Positions 16,232-25,820 of a stretch of DNA of 64,000 nt are shown here, one piece after another (the first letter of the stretch is position 1; every line of letters starts with the position of its first letter). The position numbers were made by a program, and so were the translations under genes. The notes below the pieces were generated by a model. That model was not told the origin of the DNA and ran no database searches. It saw nothing but the letters and a program-made list of their open reading frames with translations. This stretch comes from Bdellovibrio sp. (GTDB lineage: Bacteria; Bdellovibrionota; Bacteriovoracia; Bacteriovoracales; Bacteriovoracaceae): NCBI GenBank assembly GCA_016187935.1, contig JACPIU010000010.1:186001-250000 (forward strand), given 5' to 3'.

Positions 16232-16807
16232 ATGAAGAAGATGTTTTTACTTGTTTTTGTTTTAGTCATTTCTGTGTCTCAATCAGACGCCATGGCCTTA
16301 ACTCCGCGCAAGCAAGCTATTGCCGAGTATACTTTTGGGATCAATGATTTTGGTTCTGAAGATGCCAACGTGGGCGAATATGTGCTCAAAAAATATACCG
16401 CCACTCTTTTTACGGATCAAACCTTAAAAATCGTTGAAGTCACTACTCGTGGTGATAATCAATGGAATATGGGCAATGATAATCAAGAACAAGTGATTCG
16501 CATTCCAAGACTACAAAAGGCGGTCTACGATATTCTTTTCCAGGATGTCATTGCTTTGGCCGATGCCGAAATTCAACAAACTCACAGTGCCATTGTTTGT
16601 ATGATGATGCCAATGTGGCCACAATCTCAAGACCATCTTAAAGTCGCCCGCACTTACGATTACAACACTAAAACATTCAAGGGAGAACTCTTGCTGGTTG
16701 ATGGCCCACACGGATGCTGGCTTGCCAACAAAACCTTCCCTAAAGATGAATATGCCCACCAAACAGCTCATACTCTTAAGCGTTCTATCAAACTTCTCGC
16801 CTTATAA
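16232..16807 (+). CDS. Exported protein of unknown function
   Basis: The ATG at 16232 is preferred because GGAGG lies 4 bases upstream and a signal peptide (MKKMFLLVFVLVIS) follows at once. The 191-aa product has a mature region with one conserved-looking central block (SAIVCMMMPMWPQSQ) and a C-terminal DGPHGCWL, giving two cysteines. No family is recognised. The gene ends at a strong terminator, so it is probably monocistronic. Confidence 0.75.
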   Translation: MKKMFLLVFVLVISVSQSDAMALTPRKQAIAEYTFGINDFGSEDANVGEYVLKKYTATLFTDQTLKIVEVTTRGDNQWNMGNDNQEQVIRIPRLQKAVYDILFQDVIALADAEIQQTHSAIVCMMMPMWPQSQDHLKVARTYDYNTKTFKGELLLVDGPHGCWLANKTFPKDEYAHQTAHTLKRSIKLLAL

Positions 16808-16837
16808 TTAATTCTAATTCAAGTTTGTCGACGGAGA

Positions 16838-16865
16838 ATGGCCCATTTAGATGGGCCATTTTTTT
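16838..16865 (+). terminator. Rho-independent terminator
   Basis: ATGGCCCA, a 6-base loop, then TGGGCCAT form a perfect 8-base-pair stem followed by TTTTTT. It lies 31 bases after the exported protein gene. It shows that ATG codons at 16851 and 16866 are not sensible starts for the following gene. Confidence 0.88.
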
Positions 16866-16946
16866 ATGCCTAAAATGACAAAGATCAAGAGACTCAAAAA
16901 CCACGATCGCTTTCAAGTTAGGATTATTTTTTTACTATCGTGCAGT

Positions 16947-18956
16947 ATGAATAAATTTTGCGTGGCCATTTTTATCCTGATTCTTTATGGGGTTTGCATC
17001 CACGAAAAAGCTTATTCAATTGACAGCAAATTATACTCCTCACAATTGGATTTTCACGTCAGTGAAAATGCAAAGCAAGAGTGGTATACCCGTAGCGGTT
17101 TGCTTGAAAAGCAAAGTGCGAAGGGTATAAAGCAGGCCATCGACGAAGTCGATAATTGGGTTCAAAAAACGCCTGAGTTCCTGTGCCCAGGAACTGGTTT
17201 GGCCCTCTCTTGCGGAAACAAAATTTGTGAAGAATCAAAGGGCGAAAATTGGGAGACCTGTTTATATGACTGCCTGAAAGTCCCGGTGGTGTCTTATAAC
17301 GGTGAAACTTTTTGCTCTGAGGTTCAAAAAATTTTGACTCCGCAAAATGCTCTTGATGTGCAGGACATCGTTCTTCAGGCGATCGAGACTGGTTATCGGC
17401 TCAGAGTTTCTGGAAAAGCTCACACCATTAATTCACAAATATGCACAGATGGAATTGTGATATCGACAGAAAAATTGAATAAAATAATGGGAATGGAAAT
17501 TTACCAAGGCAATACCACAGTGCAGGTCGAGGCCGGAGTCACCTTGGGGCAATTGACCAGCTGGCTTCATGAACGTGGTATGTCTTTAGGTTATGCCATT
17601 ATGGCGGCCAAAACAATGACGGTAGCAGGCGCTGTGGCCACAGGCGCCCATGGAAGTTCGACGAGAGAAACCGCGACAATATCTTCTTTGGTCGAATCGC
17701 TCACCATGGTGAATCCCCAGGGAGAAATTGTCGAGTACAACAGTACCAATACTGATGAGAATCTGTGGCGGGCCTTGCGTGCTAATCTGGGTATGCTCGG
17801 GGTTGTGGTTGATTTGCGATTAAGAATCAGGGAGCAGTATAATCTGCACACCTCGATAACATTCAAAAAAGAGAAACTTCTTTTTCAAGAAAATGGTCTT
17901 AAAAAACTCATTTCAAAATGTGATCACGCCCGAGTCCATTGGTTTCCAAAAGGCGGAACTTTGATGCAAGTTTGCGGAAATGAAACAAACCGATCGGTTG
18001 ACAGAGGGGCGGAAAGTACTCTTATCAATGTTCCACCTCTTTTCCAGGCACCACTCAAGTTTGTTATCCATGAAGGCGCTTGCCATAAAGATTTAAATTG
18101 TCTTTTAGAAGGAGTTATTTATCAATACACCAAGTTTGCGCCTCCGCTCCTGAAACAGAGTAGAACTGGCAAAATGGTCCATACGAAGGAAGTGACGGGT
18201 TATTCACATCGCATTCTTTCCAGTGATGTACCGGACCTGAAAACACAATTTTTTCAAACCGATTGGGAAATTGCCGTTCCACTTTCCAGCGCCGACGAAG
18301 TGCTTGAGGCCTTAAGGGATTATTTCAAATCCAACAAAATTTGCCTGCCATTTTTAGGTTTGGCCATGCGCTTTGTCCCTATCGAAGACACTACACTTTT
18401 GGCCCACACCTCGGCCGGAAGAAATTTTAAACCAGGAGAATTGGCGGTGACGTTCGAGATTATCGCGTATAATCCGATTGGCTTTCCTCCCGAAATGGAA
18501 GCCAGTTATCAGAAATATTTTGAAGAATTTGCTTCTCAACTGGTCTACGATTTTGGAGGGCGGGGGCACTTGGCCAAGAATCGTGATTGGATTTTTGAAA
18601 TTGAAAATCAACTGGGCAGTTATGGCGACAATCTGGAGAAATTCCAGGAAATTTTAAATAAGCTTGATCCCAACGGACTTTTTTCAAATGATTTTGGAAA
18701 GCGTTTCGGTTTTGAGTGGAAAAATCGCCGGGAACAGACCTGCTCAGGAATTCAGAACTGGGTCTGCAGCAAAAATAAAATGACCTACCAAAATCCCTGT
18801 CGGGCAAATTTAGATGGCGTCCAGAAGCGCGATTTGTTAATGGGGAAGTGTGACGACTATGAATTTAAATCCTGGGGACTGTTGGGTCTGAAATCGGCCC
18901 ATCTCAACAGTTCCTGGCTGCCAGAAAAAATTTGGATTTTACAGGATACGTTTTAA
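16947..18956 (+). CDS. Exported FAD-linked oxidoreductase (lactone oxidase type) with Cys-rich and Kazal-like modules
   Basis: I start the gene at 16947, where a signal peptide begins (MNKFCVAIFILILYGVC); earlier ATGs lie in a terminator. The 669-aa product has, in order: a small Cys-rich module (about 80-109, CGNKICEES to CLYDC), an FAD_binding_4 domain of the VAO/aldonolactone oxidase family (about 112-300, with SGKAHT and ATGAHGSS), a substrate/lactone-oxidase domain ending near NDFGKRFGF, and a Kazal-like six-cysteine module at about 599-635 (VCSKNKMTYQNPC). The histidine of SGKAHT matches the covalent flavin site of the family. Substrate and partners are unknown. Confidence 0.85.
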   Translation: MNKFCVAIFILILYGVCIHEKAYSIDSKLYSSQLDFHVSENAKQEWYTRSGLLEKQSAKGIKQAIDEVDNWVQKTPEFLCPGTGLALSCGNKICEESKGENWETCLYDCLKVPVVSYNGETFCSEVQKILTPQNALDVQDIVLQAIETGYRLRVSGKAHTINSQICTDGIVISTEKLNKIMGMEIYQGNTTVQVEAGVTLGQLTSWLHERGMSLGYAIMAAKTMTVAGAVATGAHGSSTRETATISSLVESLTMVNPQGEIVEYNSTNTDENLWRALRANLGMLGVVVDLRLRIREQYNLHTSITFKKEKLLFQENGLKKLISKCDHARVHWFPKGGTLMQVCGNETNRSVDRGAESTLINVPPLFQAPLKFVIHEGACHKDLNCLLEGVIYQYTKFAPPLLKQSRTGKMVHTKEVTGYSHRILSSDVPDLKTQFFQTDWEIAVPLSSADEVLEALRDYFKSNKICLPFLGLAMRFVPIEDTTLLAHTSAGRNFKPGELAVTFEIIAYNPIGFPPEMEASYQKYFEEFASQLVYDFGGRGHLAKNRDWIFEIENQLGSYGDNLEKFQEILNKLDPNGLFSNDFGKRFGFEWKNRREQTCSGIQNWVCSKNKMTYQNPCRANLDGVQKRDLLMGKCDDYEFKSWGLLGLKSAHLNSSWLPEKIWILQDTF

Positions 18957-19008
18957 AACTTGTTTGGCGGCAAATCCCTTGCAAACATCACCGGCCGCTG
19001 GTCACCAC

Positions 19009-20034
19009 TTATTTTTGCCACTGCTGAACTTTGGCCTTCCAAGCGGCATCGCTGGGTCTGATCACCGTCCCATCATTACTTTTAAAACCAATTTTGTGAA
19101 AAGTATCGTTCACGTCGCTACCGCCTAAGTCGTATTCAAAAAGCCAGGCAACATAGGTGATATTCATATTTTGAATGCGAGTAAAGAGCGCGTTGATGTA
19201 GGAGACCTGTTCCTCTGGTGATCCCGGGTAAGGGCCTCGGGCCTCTGCAGGCCATGCTGTTTCTGAAAGAATGAGAGGTTTTCCCAGCAATTTGCTGGAG
19301 AGCATGGTGAAATAATCGGACGGTATTTGGGCCACATTTTGATATTCAAAATAAGGATAGGAAGTAAAAGCAACGGCATCTATTTTTCCATTTTTCAGAT
19401 GATCTTGAATAAGTTGCCAATGGGCCGGAAAGTTCCATCCCGCATGTTTGCCCAGACCCTTCATCTTTTCCAGTTGGAAAACTGTATAGACGAGAGTTGT
19501 CGGCGAAACGGCTTTGATAGCATCATAGCATTCTTCAAAAAGTGAAATCCACGCCTGCCACTCCGCTTGAGTGTGTGTGACAAAATAAGAGTTGGTTTCA
19601 TTGCCTAAAAAGAGGTAGGCGGGATGGTATTGAGAGGCAAATGCCGTCACCATAGCGCGAAAATCTTGGCGCGTATCTTGGTTGGTGAAAGAATTATTAT
19701 CTGGATTTGAGGTGCTTGCTAGATCGGGATTTCCTGCTCCATTTGTCCATCCAAAACCGATGACAGGTTTGACGCCAAATTGCGCAGCCGCTTGCATGGC
19801 CTGATGGGCATTGGCGGGAATTTCGCCAGCAGTGTCGATTGAGTCGCGCCAATTTAAATGGAAAGACTTTCTGGCACCATGGGTGGTGTCAGTATAATGT
19901 TCGATCCAATCTTGCTCACTCGGGCCAACTCCTTGATGGCGCGGGCCAATCGCAACGCCTAGATCGAATTTCTGGCAGCCAGCAAGCGTCGTTAAAACGA
20001 TGAGACCAAGTAGTTTAATTTTTGATAATGACAT
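19009..20034 (-). CDS. Lipoprotein with a clan GH-A-type glycoside hydrolase barrel
   Basis: The ATG at 20034 has AGGAG 7 bases upstream and gives a lipoprotein signal with lipobox LAGC (Cys20). The 341-aa protein has a TIM-barrel layout with two likely catalytic glutamates, Glu145 in FLGNETN (acid/base, strand 4) and Glu258 in LSETAWP (nucleophile, strand 7). This is the clan GH-A signature; GH53-like or GH17-like enzymes are possible. The substrate cannot be told. It follows the transporter gene by 58 bases on the same strand, and the two may be co-transcribed. Confidence 0.78.
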   Translation of the reverse strand: MSLSKIKLLGLIVLTTLAGCQKFDLGVAIGPRHQGVGPSEQDWIEHYTDTTHGARKSFHLNWRDSIDTAGEIPANAHQAMQAAAQFGVKPVIGFGWTNGAGNPDLASTSNPDNNSFTNQDTRQDFRAMVTAFASQYHPAYLFLGNETNSYFVTHTQAEWQAWISLFEECYDAIKAVSPTTLVYTVFQLEKMKGLGKHAGWNFPAHWQLIQDHLKNGKIDAVAFTSYPYFEYQNVAQIPSDYFTMLSSKLLGKPLILSETAWPAEARGPYPGSPEEQVSYINALFTRIQNMNITYVAWLFEYDLGGSDVNDTFHKIGFKSNDGTVIRPSDAAWKAKVQQWQK

Positions 20035-20092
20035 GGGATGACTCCTGCTTTTATCTTTGCTAACGAGCTTGGATGCAAAGATAAGACCATGA

Positions 20093-21445
20093 CTACAAGC
20101 ATAAAAAAGCCGCTGAAACAAGCCCAACATAGGCCGCACAGGCGATCAGAAGGTATCCCAGAATATCTTTGAACTCAAGCTTGGCCACCGCCAAGAGTGG
20201 CAATGCCCAAAAGGGTTGGATCAGGTCAGTCGCCATATCACCCCAGGCGTAAGCAAGTACAATTTTAGCGTTGTCGACACCCATGGTTTTGGCCGCGGCC
20301 AGAATATAAGGTGCCTCAATGGTCCATTTCGCCCCACCGCTTGGAACAAAGTAGTTAATGATGCCGGAGTACCAGTAAATCACCGCAGGGAAGATGGAGG
20401 GGGAAGCATGTCTGACGAAGAAATCGCCCACGATATCGGTCAGACCAGTGCCCTGAAAAATGCCGTAAATTCCGGCATAGAGGGGAAATTGAAAGACAAT
20501 GCCTGAAAGAACACTAGCGGCTTCTTCCGCTGCCGCCAGGACACTGGCAGGAGTTCGGTGAAAAAGAATCGCCAATGAGAAAAAGGTGAAGTTTACCAGG
20601 TCGATGTCGATCTTGCGCCAACCATTTTCGTGCAAACGAAGTCCGACGTATAAGAGTCCGGCAAGTCCGACAATGAGATTAAGCACGGGAGTGTGGTCCA
20701 ACCATGCCGCAGGTGTCATGGTGCGCGGACGCTCTGGTGCGCTAAAACTTTTTAAGAGATCGACTCGGGCGGGGTCTACTGCAAACGTCTCTTCCTCACG
20801 GGGATGCAGAAACCACGCCAAAACACACAGGAGAATCACACTGGCGACGACAAGCAGGAGATTGAAAGAGGAAAAAATGGTCTGGTCAATCGTGACCAGA
20901 CCGAACTTTTGCGTGATTGGTTCGGCCGCGGTAGCGGCGATAAGAGGGGCACTGGCCGAGAGACCGGCGTGCCAGGTAGCGCCCAAACCAAAGTAGGCAC
21001 TGGCCACCAAGAGTCGATAGTCGGCTTGGTGCTGCTTTTCTCCATATTTTCTTTTGGCCAGAAAGCGTACCATGACGGCGCTCCCGACAATGGAAAGACC
21101 CCAGTTTAAGAGTGCCAAGGTCATGGAGATCAGGGCCATAAAGATGACCGCGCCCCGAGGTGAGCGGGGCAGGGATGCCAAGCGTTCGAGTCCCCGCGAA
21201 ATCCACGGGGAAACCGCCAGCATGTATCCCGTAAACATGACCAGGGCCATGCGCATCCCAAAGGCCAGAAGCGACCAGAAACCGTCTCCCCATGAACGAA
21301 GCACGGTTTCAACTGAAGCTCCCGCAGCGATCAAGGCCAAAGCCGCGGTGATGAGAGTCAGGAGTACGGCGATTGAGAATGCTGAAGGAACAAAACGCTC
21401 TGAAAAACGTCCCATCCGAATGGCAATCCTGGCGATTAGGTTCAT
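20093..21445 (-). CDS. atoE: Short-chain fatty acid transporter, AtoE family
   Basis: This 450-aa polytopic inner-membrane protein has about twelve hydrophobic segments and the family motifs GLGATWHAGLSASAPL, FVPSGGAKWTIEAPY and AYAWGDMATDLIQPFWALPL. AtoE proteins take up short-chain fatty acids such as acetoacetate or butyrate. No atoDA or thiolase genes flank it. AAGGA lies 7 bases before the ATG. Membership of the family is clear; the exact substrate is an inference. Confidence 0.9.
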   Translation of the reverse strand: MNLIARIAIRMGRFSERFVPSAFSIAVLLTLITAALALIAAGASVETVLRSWGDGFWSLLAFGMRMALVMFTGYMLAVSPWISRGLERLASLPRSPRGAVIFMALISMTLALLNWGLSIVGSAVMVRFLAKRKYGEKQHQADYRLLVASAYFGLGATWHAGLSASAPLIAATAAEPITQKFGLVTIDQTIFSSFNLLLVVASVILLCVLAWFLHPREEETFAVDPARVDLLKSFSAPERPRTMTPAAWLDHTPVLNLIVGLAGLLYVGLRLHENGWRKIDIDLVNFTFFSLAILFHRTPASVLAAAEEAASVLSGIVFQFPLYAGIYGIFQGTGLTDIVGDFFVRHASPSIFPAVIYWYSGIINYFVPSGGAKWTIEAPYILAAAKTMGVDNAKIVLAYAWGDMATDLIQPFWALPLLAVAKLEFKDILGYLLIACAAYVGLVSAAFLCL

Positions 21446-21540
21446 GATGAATCCTTGTCTTGAATTTTTTAAGCTATTCTAATCCAACTCAAACTGGTTG
21501 CGAAAGGAGGGAATAATCGGGGATTACAAACTTAGCAATT

Positions 21541-22410
21541 TTATTTTACGCGTTTACAAATTTGAACTTTGGGTGAGGCCATGATTTCAGGGTCGTCATT
21601 GTAAACCGTGCTGAGATTATCGTAGAGGAAAACGCCTTTATGGATATCAACATTTTTGGGCACCTGCAGGGTCACTTTGAAGGTGGCATTGGACTTCAAA
21701 TTAATCACTTTATTTGTCACACGCATGGCATAGGAGAGTCCGATGGCACTGGCATTATCTGGTCGAAAAATAAAATGGGTGCCTGCCTCATTAGGGAGCA
21801 TGAGCGTGGCCGTTTGTTTTCCGATATTGGTTAAGGTGTAAATGACTTTTGCTTGATCTTGATCGAGAGACACGTTCAACTCCAGAGCACTTTGCCTTAA
21901 TTTCGAGTCGTTGAAAACTTTCTGAACTTCTAAGTCCAATTCACGTCGAAAATTATTGGTATTGTCGCCGAACTTTGCGATGACTGTGTTGGCGATGGTC
22001 GGACCAAGTTGCACTGAGAGACGAGGGCCTAATTCATAACTCCCTCGAACGTCTCCGCTAGGGACATCATGATTTTCGTTGTAACTAAGCAAGGCCAACT
22101 TGATTAATTCCTGGCGACGAACATTGTCCATGACAACTTCCGCTTTGCCGCCGCGAAATGAGCAGGCATCAATGTTTTCACCGAAGTAAATTCCGCTGAC
22201 ATAAAAAGTTCCATTAGGCATCAGCCAACCAGACCAACCCATTTTCTTACCCGTGGATGACTGCGATGAATTGGAATATTTGAAACTCGTAATAGTATTG
22301 GCAAAATCAATGCTGTCGGGAACTTTTATAACAGCGGCATGCGATGCCAGTGCTAGGGCCATGATTGTAACGCCTGCCATTTTTTTACATTTCATACTTA
22401 AATTTCGCAT
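21541..22410 (-). CDS. Exported protein of unknown function
   Basis: This 289-aa protein has a signal peptide ending near residue 26 (SHAA); the start could be the Met at residue 6. The mature part is rich in beta-strand patterns: a C-terminal half with repeated VTLQV/LSVQL strands resembles an immunoglobulin-like or adhesin-like fold, without a named family. It lies 32 bases after the zinc protease gene on the same strand and is probably in the same operon. Confidence 0.72.
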   Translation of the reverse strand: MRNLSMKCKKMAGVTIMALALASHAAVIKVPDSIDFANTITSFKYSNSSQSSTGKKMGWSGWLMPNGTFYVSGIYFGENIDACSFRGGKAEVVMDNVRRQELIKLALLSYNENHDVPSGDVRGSYELGPRLSVQLGPTIANTVIAKFGDNTNNFRRELDLEVQKVFNDSKLRQSALELNVSLDQDQAKVIYTLTNIGKQTATLMLPNEAGTHFIFRPDNASAIGLSYAMRVTNKVINLKSNATFKVTLQVPKNVDIHKGVFLYDNLSTVYNDDPEIMASPKVQICKRVK

Positions 22411-22442
22411 AGGGCCTCACTTCAAAATAATCGTCATGGCCT

Positions 22443-24656
22443 TTATGGCCGAGGGCAAACCCGTGCTGGTCTTACCATCTCTAACAAATGGCGCCGATAG
22501 AGAACATTACAGGCCGCTGTATTACCTGCCATGGTTGAGTTATTACAGCCAGTGGCCCCGTCTTCTCCAACCGGATGAGCGGGATAATAATCGGCCACAT
22601 ACTCATCAGCGAGACCTAAATTATGGCCAGTCTCATGCATAATAGTATGGTCGTTCATGGCGGTAGTAAAGCCACCTGCATCCTGCCAATCGCCGTACAT
22701 GCGCGTAGGAACTCCTCCCTGCATCTTATACCAACACCGATGGGGGTCCCAGGCGCTTCCGGGGAAATCGGTCGGGAAAGAGCTGGGCATGACACGGTAA
22801 TAACATTCAGAAACATTGACGACGGGTGGAGTTGTGTTGGTGCAACCTATGCACTTTTCAATTTTAAACGTCACTTTAGGATCGGCAACCGCGCCGGCGG
22901 CGCTGTTCAGGAAGGCGGTAGACTTTTGCGTCCATGCAGTGGTGTTAGCATTAAATTCAGCTTCTTGTTGAGCTCTGGTTTTTCTGTTTGCCTCCGGAAC
23001 TGCTGCGTTACCTAAGTAGCCCGGACTGCCCGGACTAATAGACGGGTCAAAGTTGAAGACATAATTGATTTTAGTGGCAACTTCCAGTGTTCCATTGGGC
23101 AATGTTTTAATGGTGTAATTGGAACTACTCTGAAAAGGAAAGCCATAATTTACGCGTTTGACTTTCATCCCTTCGCTGCTGGCCGGGTCGCCGGTTACAC
23201 CGGGTGCGCAATCCAAAGTTTGATCATCGGCCTGAAATTGACTCATGATTCCCTTTTGGCACATCAAACGTGTGAGGGCCTCCCGAGAGCGGTCATTATT
23301 TTGATCTAATACAGCTTGTCGAACGGCCTGTGGTTGAAGCCGGGCAATGTCTGCCAAATTTCTTCGATCCTGACAAAATGTTGTCATGGAAACGGCAGCA
23401 TTCATTTCTTGTACATTTTTCATGTCGGTGGCAGCTTGGGATAATGCCGAGAAGGCATTGGCCATTCTGGGATTTGTCGCTGCTGTAGCACTTCGCCCTG
23501 TCATATGAGCAAAAGTGTAAGCCCCATCTGCATTACCATCACGGTTGGCATCGTTAGCGGTGACTATTAACGGGTAACCTTGATCACCGGTAAAGGCCGC
23601 ATCAACAGTTTTTTTACCTTGCTCAATTGCGGCGGCATCTTGATCAGAAACGGCACAGCCCGAACCTGAACCAGAGCCAGGACCTGTTCCAGCACCGGGA
23701 ATGGGGTTTGCAGCACCGTTGTATCCCATTAACTTATAAATAGATGATTCAAAACGAGTGTACGGGGTTGTTCCACAGCGTTCTAATCCTTCTAAGTTGG
23801 CGGCAAAGGTTTTCTGCTCCCAAAAAGTTCGATCAGTATCATTGTTGAAGGATTCACTTTCTCTCAGACCCCCGGCAAAAACAGAAGGAAAGGCCAAGCG
23901 CATGCGATCGCGGTTGCGGCGAATGCTCATACATTTACGAGGAATACCTACGGCCGGGGGACATTCACGTTTTTGCGCTTCTCCCAATTGCTTATCGAGT
24001 AAAAAGGCTTGGGCCATGCGATTGCTATCAAAGGATTGGCGGGTGGCACGCAGTTTTATCGCCATCAGATGCCTTCGTTTTAGATCTTCTAGGTTGCGTT
24101 TTTGTTCCGCTGTTCTTGAAGCTTCATTAATATTTGTGATGGCCTTTATCTGATCGGCCAAAGTGCGAATATGGGCATTAGTTTGGGCAACAGTCATACC
24201 TTTAATTGCTTCAATATCAGTTTTCATCTGTTGCGCCCTGGGGCTCGAAGCGATACAACTTGGCAGGTTCCAGGTGTTGGAAGCCGGACTGACGGCCGCT
24301 CTTTGCAAAATCATTTGTTCATAAGCATTGTCGAGCGCCAAATTGGTGAATGCCGCTTCAAAATTATTGCCTGCCAAGCTATAGGCAGCATCAAGACTGC
24401 TATTTCTCGGTATACAGAATGTCATACTGCCAGAGGCCGTGGGCCTTGGGCATTCCTGCCGAAAGAGTGAATCGGCTTCAACTTCACTGGAGGCATTGAG
24501 CCACCCATAGCCGGCCCGATTCTCCTCTACACTCCCCGGAATAGGGGCCACAACATCGACAGGTGGGCTGTTTGTGTGGGCCATTGTTTCAAGAGTTATT
24601 AATGTGGAAAATACTAATAGATACGATTTCAATAATCTTATTCTGAATATTGGCAT
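22443..24656 (-). CDS. Large secreted zinc metalloprotease with C-terminal HExxHxxGxxD motif
   Basis: This 737-aa protein has a signal peptide (about 26 residues). The protease motif HETGHNLGLADEY is at about residues 674-686, close to the C-terminus, and a Met-turn-like NNSTMAG follows; HExxHxxGxxD is the snapalysin-type metzincin ligand set, with Asp as third ligand. The 600 residues before it are mostly helical with a Gly/Ser/Pro linker (GAGTGPGSGSGSG near 330) and many cysteines, and match nothing I know. GAGGGG precedes the ATG. It is upstream of, and likely co-expressed with, the exported protein at 21541. Confidence 0.82.
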   Translation of the reverse strand: MPIFRIRLLKSYLLVFSTLITLETMAHTNSPPVDVVAPIPGSVEENRAGYGWLNASSEVEADSLFRQECPRPTASGSMTFCIPRNSSLDAAYSLAGNNFEAAFTNLALDNAYEQMILQRAAVSPASNTWNLPSCIASSPRAQQMKTDIEAIKGMTVAQTNAHIRTLADQIKAITNINEASRTAEQKRNLEDLKRRHLMAIKLRATRQSFDSNRMAQAFLLDKQLGEAQKRECPPAVGIPRKCMSIRRNRDRMRLAFPSVFAGGLRESESFNNDTDRTFWEQKTFAANLEGLERCGTTPYTRFESSIYKLMGYNGAANPIPGAGTGPGSGSGSGCAVSDQDAAAIEQGKKTVDAAFTGDQGYPLIVTANDANRDGNADGAYTFAHMTGRSATAATNPRMANAFSALSQAATDMKNVQEMNAAVSMTTFCQDRRNLADIARLQPQAVRQAVLDQNNDRSREALTRLMCQKGIMSQFQADDQTLDCAPGVTGDPASSEGMKVKRVNYGFPFQSSSNYTIKTLPNGTLEVATKINYVFNFDPSISPGSPGYLGNAAVPEANRKTRAQQEAEFNANTTAWTQKSTAFLNSAAGAVADPKVTFKIEKCIGCTNTTPPVVNVSECYYRVMPSSFPTDFPGSAWDPHRCWYKMQGGVPTRMYGDWQDAGGFTTAMNDHTIMHETGHNLGLADEYVADYYPAHPVGEDGATGCNNSTMAGNTAACNVLYRRHLLEMVRPARVCPRP

Positions 24657-24822
24657 GCACCCCTCGATTCCAACATGAAATACCCAGGTTAAATTGTACG
24701 AGTGGACTGGTTTTTACAAAATCAGCAAAATATTCCACCCCCTTCCCATCGAAAAATCATTAAGATAAGCAGTTTAGTCCGATATTTCAGATGCCCTAAA
24801 AAATTGCCACCTTTCCCAAATG

Positions 24823-24838
24823 GTTTAACGTATTAAAC
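24823..24838. promoter_or_regulatory. Palindrome GTTTAA-N4-TTAAAC
   Basis: Perfect 6-base arms with a 4-base spacer lie 55 bases before the exported protein gene at 24894, in the divergent region shared with the zinc protease gene. It could be an operator. Confidence 0.25.
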
Positions 24839-24893
24839 TGAACATCTGTGGGTGTTTTGTCGATAGTACAAAGTATAAGTGAAGAGGTTGCCT

Positions 24894-25349
24894 ATGCTGA
24901 TTAAAATAATGATGTCTCTCGCCGTGCTTATTATTCCTCTGGCCCAGGCACAGAATAATGCCTGTGTGATTAGAGTTGTGCCTTCGGGAAAAACCCCCGC
25001 TCAATTGGCGGGAAATGCGACTCAAATAAAATTTCCTAATTTCGCACGCTACGCCATCATTAAGGAGCGAATCGACGATAAGGCCAATAGCTCCATTGAA
25101 GTTGTGCAAAATGAGATTACCGGCCTGGAGAGTGCTGAGGAGCAGGCCAACAACTTAAGTACGGCCGATTGCCCTGTGCAAAGAGGATTGCGATGTCAGG
25201 TGCATATTGCCTCGCCTAATAAGGTCACTGTGAAGGTGAGGGCCTTAGACAAGAAAAATCAAGAACAATCCAACGATGCCGTGGTGATTTCCGGTCCATC
25301 TCATTCCAGCTTGCAGGACAATCTCAATTTATTGAGCGAGCACTCCTGA
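24894..25349 (+). CDS. Exported protein of unknown function, possibly the N-terminal part of a frameshifted gene
   Basis: The ATG at 24894 has GAAGAGG 7 bases upstream and begins a signal peptide (MLIKIMMSLAVLIIPLAQA). The 151-aa product has three cysteines in the mature part and no recognised family. The next frame (+1) is open from 25336, inside this gene, and continues in coding-looking sequence to 25809. The two may be one gene broken by an indel near 25336-25349. Confidence 0.65.
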   Translation: MLIKIMMSLAVLIIPLAQAQNNACVIRVVPSGKTPAQLAGNATQIKFPNFARYAIIKERIDDKANSSIEVVQNEITGLESAEEQANNLSTADCPVQRGLRCQVHIASPNKVTVKVRALDKKNQEQSNDAVVISGPSHSSLQDNLNLLSEHS

Positions 25350-25431
25350 ATGTCATATCACCAGAAATTTTAGTTTTACCAGAAAAGCGCCAACCTATTC
25401 TATCCAGATTGGTCGATCGGGATTTCGTGGA

Positions 25432-25809
25432 TTGAACGCACTCACTTTTGAGCAAGTCAAAGAGATTGCCCAGGCGTGGCAGAATAGTGACGGTAGACCA
25501 CCAACTCCCGCTTGCCACTTCACCCAATTGCCCGACTCATTGTCATGTTCTGTCTCATATCAGAGCGGTAGGCCTGTTTTGAGATATGAGCAACTTGGTG
25601 TTTCCTCCGCATTTGCCGACCACGAGGACGCATGCAACGCACTTATGGAGCGAGTGACTTTAGGTGAATGTGGCATGAGTTCACCCATCGGTGATGATCC
25701 ATGTCTTCATCCCGGTGTTCAAAATGATCCGCGAGAGGCCCATCGATATGATAGATTCGGCGATAACATCCAGACGCACGAAGAACCCGGCCCAAGCGCC
25801 CTTCGATAG
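25432..25809 (+). CDS. Protein of unknown function, probable continuation of the preceding gene
   Basis: As an independent gene it must start at a TTG (25432) without a good SD. The same frame is open back to 25336, encoding TPECHITRNFSF and more sequence that looks genuine, and it joins the end of the preceding gene after a +1 shift. The 125-residue part has several cysteines (ACHF, LSCSV, DACN, GECG). Either a sequencing or real indel split one gene, or this is a separate gene with an unusual start. No domain is recognised. Confidence 0.45.
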   Translation: MNALTFEQVKEIAQAWQNSDGRPPTPACHFTQLPDSLSCSVSYQSGRPVLRYEQLGVSSAFADHEDACNALMERVTLGECGMSSPIGDDPCLHPGVQNDPREAHRYDRFGDNIQTHEEPGPSALR

Positions 25810-25820
25810 CGAATGATGTC

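Noticed and set aside
16851-16946. ATG codons in frame with the FAD oxidoreductase (16851, 16866)
   Set aside because: They lie in or next to the terminator hairpin of the preceding gene and would place 27-32 residues before a clear signal peptide at 16947.
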